From SLJK01 sp964567295 (GTDB lineage Bacteria; Bacillota; Dethiobacteria; DTU022; UBA8154), in the NCBI GenBank assembly GCA_964567295.1, contig CAZMLU010000042.1:1-14899 (forward strand): a DNA stretch of 14,899 nt, read 5' to 3'. Shown in pieces: positions 7,038 to 13,871 of this stretch (the first letter of the stretch is position 1; each line of letters begins with the position of its first letter). Made by a program: the position numbers and the translations under genes. The notes beneath the pieces are model-generated. The model was not told the origin of the DNA, searched no databases, and worked only from the letters and a program-made list of their open reading frames with translations.

Positions 7038-9428
7038 TCACTCTCTTGTCTTTAAAACATCGATCAAACTTAATCGTTCGATTTTTCTCATAGCAAATCT
7101 CTGGGCAAGCCAGATAGATAAAGAGGTAATGAGCAGGGCCATAAATAAAGACTCGGCTGGCACATCTGCGGGTATGCTGTAGAGGTCTGTGCTCATTTCT
7201 CGCGAAAACCCCCACTGCATTAGGTTGGCCAGGGGAAGGCCTGCAATCATGGCAAAAACACTTATAAACCACTGTTCAAAGGTGATCACAGAAAACACTT
7301 CTCGGGGAGACAGCCCCAGCACCATCATGGAAGCAAGTTCACGACTGCGTTCTGACAAGGTTATAAAGCTGGAACTGTAGATGATAGCAAAACAAATGAT
7401 TACCCCAATAAAAACATATATATAGATAGCGCTTCCAAATGCCTCCATAAGTTCCCTTGTCATTTGCAGCCGCTCTTCTCTCGCATCAATGCCGCTTACC
7501 ATATCGCTTTCCCGGTAACGATCCCGTAGTACCGAGACGCCATGAGAACCATTTTCCCCATTTAAGTTATTAACATTTATAAGGACAGATGAAGTTATTT
7601 TGTCCTGTTCCAGTATTTCTTCCAGGCCGGAGATTTCCATATAGGCATTCATGCCTAGATACTGTGGTATTATATCTGCCACCGGAATTTTTTGAGTTGC
7701 CTCTTCATTTCGTAGTAAGGGACTTTCCAGTTCTAAGACTGTTCCTACCGAAGCCTGCAGCTTTTCTGCCAGGCGATTCGAGAGGATAAGGCCTTTTGTG
7801 CTGGGAGTAATTCTGTTACCTTCTGCATCCAAAATGTTATAGAGTGTGCCCTTTTCGGTGAGCCCCAACAACATTACATCTTCCTGCAGCCACCTCTGGG
7901 AAAGGGTCACCGGTGCTTCCAGGAGCGGCTCTGCTCTGCTTACTTCCGGAAAACGCTGCAATTCCCAATTTACCATTTTCCTGTCCGCGGGAGCGGTGAG
8001 GGTCATTTTAGCATCATAAGTTTCCACTTCTTCATACTGGTAGAATACCATTTTGTCAATCAGGTCGATAAATGACCATGTCATGGCTACCACAGAACAG
8101 CTGATCATAATTCCCAGAAACAAAAAAAGGGTTCTGCTCCGGTTCCGAGACAGATTTCTTACCGCCATCTTTCCCTGGATAGTGAGCATTTCCCACAAGA
8201 AATTTACTCTCTCCAAAAGTGCCTTTCTGGCCAGGGGCGGGGTTTCCGGACGCATGGCCTCTGCCGGTTTTAATTTTAAGGCGTTTTTACACCCGTGATA
8301 GCCGGAAAAAAGGGAGACACCCACGGACAAGAATAAGCCGAGAAACAGATAATACAGGAAAAACCCATCATGAACCAGGGGAACGTTAAAGAATTCCAGC
8401 AAAAACCCTGTCAGGGGAGTAGCAAGCAAAATGCCAACGGTGCCACCTACTAATCCCCCGATGCTGCCCATCAGCAGAGCGTAGGAAAGGTAATGTATCA
8501 GCACCTCTGTGTTTGTATAGCCAAAGGCTTTTAGAATACCGATCTGACCACGCTGCTGTTCCACCAGGCGTTTTAACATGATATATAGAATAATACCTGC
8601 GATGAGGAGAAAAAGCAGCGGCAGTACACGGGACATATTGCCAATTTGGGTTATTTCTTCGCTTAAAATTAAGTGGCTGGTCTGGTCTTCCCTGGGATAG
8701 ATGGTTTTTAACCCGTACTGTTCCAATCGGGGTTCTAGTTCGTTTTTTACCCTCTCAAAATCGGTGCCTGGTTCCAAGGTAAATACCAGGTCATTTACCA
8801 TCCCCCGAGTCTCTGGAAACAAGGTGTTCATATCCTCAAGAGAAAGGAAAGCAATTCCAAATTGTTCCGGGTTAGGGTAGAGCTCTTTTTGGTCTCTTAA
8901 GGGATAGGTGAACTCCGGGCTCATCCCCACTCCAGCCAGGGCAAGCCTTTTTAGTGCTCCGCCTGCAATAATCTCCAGGTCCTGATATAGTTCTAAACGG
9001 TTTGCTTCAAAGAACTGGTTGTCGACCCAGACCTTAAGTTCACCTGCAGTCAGTTCTTCACCTTCTAAGAGCAGCATCTCGTTGACTATCCGAGGTTCTC
9101 GCAAATCCAAGGCTACAAGTTTTAGATAGATGCTTTCTTCCCGCAGGGGCTCATATAATTGTACTTCTTTTACTATCCGTCCGTTGATATCCTTTATTCC
9201 ATCTATTTGAGAAAGCCCAGCTGCGTTTCTTTGTGGCATGGATTCCAGTTCAATAAAACCATGGGCGAAGTTCTGGTTCTTGTAAAATGATTCTTGAGCC
9301 ATGCTCAAATTATCTCTTACTATTGAAAATGAAGTGAAGACAACAAGACCGATCAGTATTAGTACCAGGCAGGCCAAGTAAGAGCCTTTGTTGCTTAAAA
9401 TGTCACGGATCATTTTTTTCCAAAGCAT
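7038..9428 (-). CDS. FtsX/MacB-type ABC transporter permease (duplicated FtsX domains)
   Basis: The 796-residue membrane protein belongs to the large-loop (MacB/LolCE/FtsX, type VII) ABC permeases. Hydrophobic segments lie at about residues 19-36, 268-286, 313-340, 356-376 and 433-455, plus three more near the C-terminus. This gives two FtsX units (4+4 helices), each with a large extracytoplasmic domain (about 40-265 and 460-660). The coupling segment after the second helix, GQIGILKAFGYTNTEVL (294-310), has a counterpart in the second half (ELASMMVLGLSPREVF), as expected from internal duplication. Such permeases do not carry substrate through the membrane but transmit force to extracytoplasmic parts. 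The gene starts within the stop of the ATPase gene (TAATG, 1-nt overlap) and is followed by the adaptor gene, so all three are translationally linked. The substrate is unknown. Confidence 0.92.
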   Translation of the reverse strand: MLWKKMIRDILSNKGSYLACLVLILIGLVVFTSFSIVRDNLSMAQESFYKNQNFAHGFIELESMPQRNAAGLSQIDGIKDINGRIVKEVQLYEPLREESIYLKLVALDLREPRIVNEMLLLEGEELTAGELKVWVDNQFFEANRLELYQDLEIIAGGALKRLALAGVGMSPEFTYPLRDQKELYPNPEQFGIAFLSLEDMNTLFPETRGMVNDLVFTLEPGTDFERVKNELEPRLEQYGLKTIYPREDQTSHLILSEEITQIGNMSRVLPLLFLLIAGIILYIMLKRLVEQQRGQIGILKAFGYTNTEVLIHYLSYALLMGSIGGLVGGTVGILLATPLTGFLLEFFNVPLVHDGFFLYYLFLGLFLSVGVSLFSGYHGCKNALKLKPAEAMRPETPPLARKALLERVNFLWEMLTIQGKMAVRNLSRNRSRTLFLFLGIMISCSVVAMTWSFIDLIDKMVFYQYEEVETYDAKMTLTAPADRKMVNWELQRFPEVSRAEPLLEAPVTLSQRWLQEDVMLLGLTEKGTLYNILDAEGNRITPSTKGLILSNRLAEKLQASVGTVLELESPLLRNEEATQKIPVADIIPQYLGMNAYMEISGLEEILEQDKITSSVLINVNNLNGENGSHGVSVLRDRYRESDMVSGIDAREERLQMTRELMEAFGSAIYIYVFIGVIICFAIIYSSSFITLSERSRELASMMVLGLSPREVFSVITFEQWFISVFAMIAGLPLANLMQWGFSREMSTDLYSIPADVPAESLFMALLITSLSIWLAQRFAMRKIERLSLIDVLKTRE

Positions 9429-10129
9429 TACCAGCTCACCTTTTCAGCAGGGACGGGTTTTTCATGCGTTTCCATCTTATCTACCAGGCCGTCCTTCAAA
9501 TAAATTACCCGGTCTGCCATTTGGCTGATGTCAGTGTTGTGGGTAATAATAACCACTGTTTTTTGATAGTTATCGGTAAAATCCCGCAGCAATTTTAAAA
9601 TTTGTATTCCCGAGGACAGGTCCAATGATCCTGTAGGCTCATCGCACAAAAGCATTTGGGGGTTTTTGGCCAGCCCCCTGGCAATAGCAACCCGTTGTTG
9701 TTCGCCACCGGAAAGTTGAGAAGGAAAGTGGTTTCGCCGGTCTTTTAGACCTACTGTGTCCAGCAACTCATCAATGTCGAGAGGGTCTTTGGCAATTTGT
9801 GCAGAGAGGTCAATATTTTCATAAGCTGTCAGGTTAGGCATCAGGTTGTAAAACTGGAAGATAAAACCCACTTCATTGCGACGGTAAGAGGTGAGCTCCT
9901 TATCACTAGCCCGGTGCAGGGGGCGGCTGCCAAAATAAAATTCCCCCTCGCTTGCTTTATCCATGCCCCCAATAATATTAAGGAGGGTGCTTTTCCCCGA
10001 TCCGCTTGGGCCCAGCACTACCACAAGTTCTTTCTCGTAGAGGTCGAAATCCACTCCCCGCAAAGCATATACAGTAACTTCGCCCATTTGGTAGCTTTTT
10101 TTTATGTTTTTTGCTTCCAGTAATGGCAC
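9428..10129 (-). CDS. ABC transporter ATP-binding protein (MacB/LolD/YknY type)
   Basis: This is the 233-residue ATPase that powers the FtsX-type permease. All nucleotide-binding motifs are visible: Walker A GPSGSGKST (residues 40-48), Q-loop glutamine in FIFQFYNL (Gln92), signature LSGGE (139-143), Walker B LLCDE (160-164), D-loop SLD (168-170) and switch His197 in VIITHN. The segment EVGFIFQFYNLMPNLTAYEN is typical of the LolD/MacB subgroup. The start is GTG at 10129 with AGAGGG about 10 nt upstream, rather long spacing. An in-frame TAA two codons upstream rules out a longer form. It is the first gene of a three-gene operon, preceded by a good promoter. Confidence 0.95.
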   Translation of the reverse strand: MPLLEAKNIKKSYQMGEVTVYALRGVDFDLYEKELVVVLGPSGSGKSTLLNIIGGMDKASEGEFYFGSRPLHRASDKELTSYRRNEVGFIFQFYNLMPNLTAYENIDLSAQIAKDPLDIDELLDTVGLKDRRNHFPSQLSGGEQQRVAIARGLAKNPQMLLCDEPTGSLDLSSGIQILKLLRDFTDNYQKTVVIITHNTDISQMADRVIYLKDGLVDKMETHEKPVPAEKVSW

Positions 10130-10175
10130 GTTTATATGCCCTCTTTTCTCTCGTTATTTTTTCCTTACTCGTTGA

Positions 10176-10204
10176 ATTATACCACCGGGCAAGAATTTAC
10201 TCAA
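10176..10204 (-). promoter_or_regulatory. Sigma-70-type promoter of the ABC adaptor operon
   Basis: On the minus strand TTGAGT (10199-10204) and a perfect TATAAT (10176-10181) are separated by exactly 17 bases. The -35 matches four of six consensus positions. The element lies about 45 bases upstream of the GTG start of the ATPase gene and points the right way. Confidence 0.65.
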
Positions 10205-10321
10205 TTGTCTCTAAAATACTTTTTCTATATTTGACTCACTGCTCTAAACCATAAATGGTCTTCCATTAACCTGTGGAAAAAGTTTTAGGTGAACCTTTAC
10301 GGAATATTTGTTTAAGAAGTC

Positions 10322-10352
10322 GGTAGAATTCTTCCACCAGCTATGTTATAGT
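10322..10352 (+). promoter_or_regulatory. Candidate extended -10 promoter with overlapping palindrome
   Basis: TGTTATAGT (10344-10352) has a TGn extension followed by TATAGT, five of six matches to TATAAT, about 40 bases upstream of the radical SAM gene. No good -35 is seen at 17 bases, as is usual for extended -10 promoters. GGTAGAATTCTTCC (10322-10335) is an inverted repeat, perfect except for one T-T position on each side of an 8-bp core, and lies over the -35 region, where a repressor or activator could bind. The regulatory role is inferred only. Confidence 0.35.
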
Positions 10353-10394
10353 AGATCATGAAGTTAATTATGCAGAGGAGAAGTGAAAAATAAT

Positions 10395-11915
10395 ATGAGA
10401 GTATTACTTATTTATCCCGAATATCCGGATACCTTTTGGAGTTATAAATATGCTGTTGGTTTTATCGACAAAAAAGCAGCTTACCCGCCGCTAGGACTAT
10501 TAACTGTAGCTGCCATGATCCCCGCCGAGTGGGAAAAAAAGGTCCTGGACTTGAATGTGGAAAAACTTGAAGATGATCAACTCAGGTGGGCAGACTACGT
10601 GTTTCTTAGCGCCATGGCTGTGCAGAGAGAATCTACAAAGGAAGTTATTGAACGCTGCCAGGAGTTAGGGGTAAAAGTTGTGGCCGGTGGACCTCTTTTT
10701 ACTACTGAGGGAGAAGAGGTAGGGGAGGTGGAATGCCTTGTTCTGGATGAAGCAGAAGTTACCCTTCCACTTTTCCTTGAAGATCTGCATAAGGGAACGT
10801 TGAAGAAAGTCTATTCATCTCCTGAAAAGCCTGTCCTTACAGAAACTCCGGCTCCAGCCTGGGATCTCATTAACATGGATCATTACGTGGCAATGAGTAT
10901 TCAGTATTCCCGAGGCTGTCCTTTTGACTGTGAATTTTGTGATATTACCTTTTTGCTCGGCCGTAAACCTCGTTTGAAGGCCAGAGACCAGTTCTTGGAA
11001 GAGCTGGATGCCCTCTATCTTAACGGTTGGAGGGGAACTGTCTTTATTGTGGATGATAACTTTATCGGGAATAAGGCTGTTTTAAAGCAGGATGTATTGC
11101 CGGCCGTTATAGAGTGGATGGAAAATAGAAAGCATCCTTTTAGGTTTTTAACTGAAGCGTCTATTAACCTTTCTGATGATGAGGAACTAATGGAGATGAT
11201 GCAAAAAGCCGGTTTTAAGGAGGTGTTCGTTGGCATTGAGACTCCGGATGAAGAAAGCCTCAAGGAGTGCCATAAGTTTCATAACGCTCAACGCAACCTG
11301 GTAGATTCTGTAAAAAAGATCCATAACCATGGGATACAGGTGTCCGGAGGTTTCATAGTGGGTTTTGATAACGACCCAGCTTCCATCTTTGATGCACAGA
11401 TCAACTTTATCCAGCAGAGCGGAATAGTAACAGCAATGGTGGGACTGTTAAATGCGATAAAAGGGTCAAAGTTGTACGACCGCCTGCAAAGGGAAAACCG
11501 GCTTCTAACTGAGATTTCTGATAGTAATACGGATTTTACCTTAAACTTTGTTCCCAAAATGGATTACAATGAGTTAATGGAAGGATATAGGAAAATTGTC
11601 ACCACGATTTATAATCCGGCCTCTTTTAACAAGCGGGTTATGGCATTTTTTCAAGAATTTAAACCTTTCAAAAGACGGCTTACTTCAAATGAACTTAACC
11701 TGCGCTATCTAAAAGCGCTTTTCAAAGCTTCTTTTTACCTGGGTGTTTTAGAGAAAGGCAGGCTATCGTATTGGTCCTTGCTGCTTAAAACCCTCTTCAA
11801 GTATCCTCGCTTTTTGCCTGAAGCGGTAACCTTTGCCGTATATGGCTTCCATTTCCGGAAGGTGTTTGCCCTTTATGGAAAAAATGAGGATTCAGAAGCC
11901 TGGGGAGATTGTTAA
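10395..11915 (+). CDS. B12-binding domain radical SAM protein, DUF4070 (HpnP-like) group
   Basis: The product (506 residues from this start) has three parts. An N-terminal cobalamin-binding-like domain occupies about residues 30-135, without a visible D-x-H-x-x-G motif. A radical SAM core carries the cluster motif C-P-F-D-C-E-F-C (Cys175, 179, 182; CxxxCxxC). A C-terminal DUF4070 region follows. The opening VLLIYPEYPDTFWSYKYA and the later GFIVGFDNDP and AMVGLLNAIKGSKLY are characteristic of the DUF4070 group, which includes the hopanoid C-2 methylase HpnP. Members reductively cleave SAM at a 4Fe-4S cluster and typically methylate unactivated carbon through methylcobalamin. The substrate here is unknown, and hopanoid methylation should not be assumed. 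The start is ambiguous: GTG at 10383 has GAGGAG only 2 nt upstream, while ATG at 10395 is 14 nt away but gives the family-typical N-terminus. Confidence 0.88.
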   Translation: MRVLLIYPEYPDTFWSYKYAVGFIDKKAAYPPLGLLTVAAMIPAEWEKKVLDLNVEKLEDDQLRWADYVFLSAMAVQRESTKEVIERCQELGVKVVAGGPLFTTEGEEVGEVECLVLDEAEVTLPLFLEDLHKGTLKKVYSSPEKPVLTETPAPAWDLINMDHYVAMSIQYSRGCPFDCEFCDITFLLGRKPRLKARDQFLEELDALYLNGWRGTVFIVDDNFIGNKAVLKQDVLPAVIEWMENRKHPFRFLTEASINLSDDEELMEMMQKAGFKEVFVGIETPDEESLKECHKFHNAQRNLVDSVKKIHNHGIQVSGGFIVGFDNDPASIFDAQINFIQQSGIVTAMVGLLNAIKGSKLYDRLQRENRLLTEISDSNTDFTLNFVPKMDYNELMEGYRKIVTTIYNPASFNKRVMAFFQEFKPFKRRLTSNELNLRYLKALFKASFYLGVLEKGRLSYWSLLLKTLFKYPRFLPEAVTFAVYGFHFRKVFALYGKNEDSEAWGDC

Positions 11916-11984
11916 AGGAGACAAGGTGATGTTGTTTTGCTTGGGTAAAAGCACTGTTATTTAACGAAGAAAGGAAAGGAATGA

Positions 11985-13382
11985 ATGGAAAGATATAAAA
12001 ATTTATTCTTTTCGGGGCTGAAAAGGTTCTGGGGCAGGAAAAAGCTTGTCATAGTCTCGGGTACGGTATTGATTATAATAGCCGCGTTGCTGGTCTTCAA
12101 TGCTGCAAGGCCTGCAAAGGTCTATACCTTTTACGAGATCGCTGACCTGGAGGCCGATGGTATCGTGCAGCTTTCTATCAATGAGAACAATGATAGAGCC
12201 CCTGTCGAAAAAGTAACGGTAGAAGAAGAGGAAAAGATCGAGGCTTTCCTGGAATTGGTTGAAGAAGTCCAGTTTACATTAGATTCTGATCAGGAAAAAA
12301 AAGATTGGAATTATAGCGTGGACATATATAATGACGATCAGTCACTTGTAAGAGCTGTGTTTGCCGGCCAAGCGGTGCAATTCCTGCAGTATTCCCTGGG
12401 AGATGACGGCTGGCACAAAAAGGACATTTTTGGTCATTATTATAGAGCCGGGGAGGATATAAACCCCCAACTGGGAAGGTTTTTTGATGAGGCCGTGGAA
12501 GCCAGGGAGCTGGCAAGGGCCGAAGAAGAAGAGGAAGAACCCGAGGAAGAGCCGACAACTGTAACAGTCCGGGAAATATTTCCTGCCATATCCGTTGTCT
12601 ATGATAACAACCCTGCGGCGAGGCCTTCGTCAGGTCTGCAGAGGGCAGATATAGTTTATGAATTCCTGGTAGAGGGGGGCTCTACCCGTTATTTAGCGGT
12701 CTTTAAGACGCTGCATGAGGATAACTTTAATATTGGTCCTATACGCAGCCTGCGTCCCTATTTTGCCGAACAGTCTGTGGAGCATGGAGGTATTATCGCC
12801 CACAGCGGGTATTCTGCTCGTACGAGGGATATGGTCAGTGGGCTGGGGCTGTTCCAGATTGGTGACTACGGTCATTTTTGGCGAGATTCTTCGCGCCGCG
12901 CCCCACATAACCTTTACACCAATACTAACAACCTCTACCGGGCAGCAGGGGATAAACCTGAGGTTGTTGAAAAAGAGCTTTCGTTGCGTGATGATTTCGA
13001 TAATAGGCCATCGTATACGACAGAAGAGAGGCTGGAAATAATTTATGACCCTTCCAACCGTGTGCATTATGAATATGACGAGGAGAAGGATGTTTACTTC
13101 CGCTTTATAAACGATTCTCCTCATACAGATAAAGAAAACGAAGAGCAGTACTACGCCGACCGTATAATTGTTCGAGAAACACCTCACCAGAATGTGCCGA
13201 GCTCGGGAGGATTGGTAAATATTCACCTGGAGGGCTCTGGCCGAGGAGCGCTATACGAAGGAGGACGTAAGTACGATTTAAGTTGGGAAAAGGAAGGAGC
13301 GGAAACCATTTTTCGCTATGAAGATGGCCGCAATGTAGAACCCATTAAAGGTACCACCTGGATACAGGTCGTACGGCAGTAA
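11985..13382 (+). CDS. Membrane-anchored DUF3048 (YerB-like) protein with extra N-terminal domain
   Basis: The 465-residue protein has a positively charged start, one membrane segment at residues 21-41, and an extracytoplasmic body. Residues 42-175 form a separate unassigned domain. An acidic linker with runs of Glu (180-190) follows, then DUF3048 from about 198 to the end. DUF3048 is recognised by VYDNNPAARPSSGLQRADIV (205-224), VEGGSTRYLAVFK, IGPIRSLRPYF and the HSGYS segment, matching the family's D-N-x-x-x-A-R-P-Q-S-G-L ... A-D-x-V-Y-E ... E-G-G-x-T-R ... G-P-x-R-S-x-R-x-Y pattern. Bacillus YerB is a lipoprotein of poorly defined envelope function; here the anchor is a transmembrane helix, since no lipobox cysteine is seen. 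AAGGAAAGGA lies about 5 nt before the ATG. It lies 69 bases after the radical SAM gene, probably in one transcript. Confidence 0.85.
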   Translation: MERYKNLFFSGLKRFWGRKKLVIVSGTVLIIIAALLVFNAARPAKVYTFYEIADLEADGIVQLSINENNDRAPVEKVTVEEEEKIEAFLELVEEVQFTLDSDQEKKDWNYSVDIYNDDQSLVRAVFAGQAVQFLQYSLGDDGWHKKDIFGHYYRAGEDINPQLGRFFDEAVEARELARAEEEEEEPEEEPTTVTVREIFPAISVVYDNNPAARPSSGLQRADIVYEFLVEGGSTRYLAVFKTLHEDNFNIGPIRSLRPYFAEQSVEHGGIIAHSGYSARTRDMVSGLGLFQIGDYGHFWRDSSRRAPHNLYTNTNNLYRAAGDKPEVVEKELSLRDDFDNRPSYTTEERLEIIYDPSNRVHYEYDEEKDVYFRFINDSPHTDKENEEQYYADRIIVRETPHQNVPSSGGLVNIHLEGSGRGALYEGGRKYDLSWEKEGAETIFRYEDGRNVEPIKGTTWIQVVRQ

Positions 13383-13449
13383 AAATACCGGTCAAAGATA
13401 TCAAGAGCTGGATAGGTGGGTGAGAGGGTAGGTTGAGACAAAGCAGGTA

Positions 13450-13812
13450 TTGCAGATTATCACAAACTACCTCCAGGCACTGGAGAGAGGGGACTACGAG
13501 GCTATAATAGCGGTTTTTGAGAATGACGGGGTAGTACACTCTCCCATTTATGGGACCCGCCAGGCTTCTGATTTTTATGCGGAGTTATTTCGGGACACCT
13601 CTGCCTCGGAGATTGCGATCCTGAATACCTTTATCAATCTGCATGACACTTCTACAGGCGCAGGACATTTCCGATATAACTGGAAATTGAAAAGTGGGGT
13701 TGTGACTACCTTTGAGTGTGTTGATGTATTTTATTTTAATGCTAACGGCAAAATAAAAGAGATGAGCATTATTTACGACACGTTTCCAGGTTGTGTTAAT
13801 CAATCTGAGTAG
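13450..13812 (+). CDS. NTF2/SnoaL-like small protein
   Basis: The 120-residue protein resembles the NTF2-like / SnoaL cone-shaped alpha-beta barrel fold. It has an N-terminal helix (IITNYLQALERGDYEAIIAV), the F-x-x-D-G-V-V-H-S-P segment followed by G-T-R-Q-A-S-x-F-Y, then strands ending in FECVDVFYFNANGKIKEMSI, the typical D-V-F-x-F-x-x-x-G-K-I-x-x-x-x-I/x-Y ending. Members include ketosteroid isomerase-like enzymes and many ligand-binding proteins of unknown role. The start is uncertain. TTG at 13450 has only a weak AGG immediately upstream. The frame is open back to GTT at 13432, which follows GAGAGGG and would give the natural-looking VETKQVLQII. It is the last gene before a strong terminator and follows the DUF3048 gene by 67 bases, so it is probably in the same transcript. 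The function is unknown. Confidence 0.75.
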   Translation: MQIITNYLQALERGDYEAIIAVFENDGVVHSPIYGTRQASDFYAELFRDTSASEIAILNTFINLHDTSTGAGHFRYNWKLKSGVVTTFECVDVFYFNANGKIKEMSIIYDTFPGCVNQSE

Positions 13813-13829
13813 TATAAATATGTTTGAAC

Positions 13830-13871
13830 ACAGGGGAGAAGCTAAGGAAAGTTTGTCTTCCCTGTTTTTTT
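13830..13871 (+). terminator. Rho-independent terminator after the NTF2-like gene
   Basis: ACAGGGGAGA (13830-13839) pairs with TCTTCCCTGT (13856-13865) over 10 bp with one G-U pair, around a 16-nt loop, and is followed at once by a run of seven T. It ends plus-strand transcription of the radical SAM, DUF3048 and NTF2-like genes and overlaps the last codons of the convergent MFS gene. The reverse direction lacks a T-run. Confidence 0.85.

Noticed and set aside
12693..13226. 177-residue minus-strand frame inside the DUF3048 gene
   Set aside because: The plus-strand frame carries clear DUF3048 motifs over the same bases; the reverse frame has no family resemblance.
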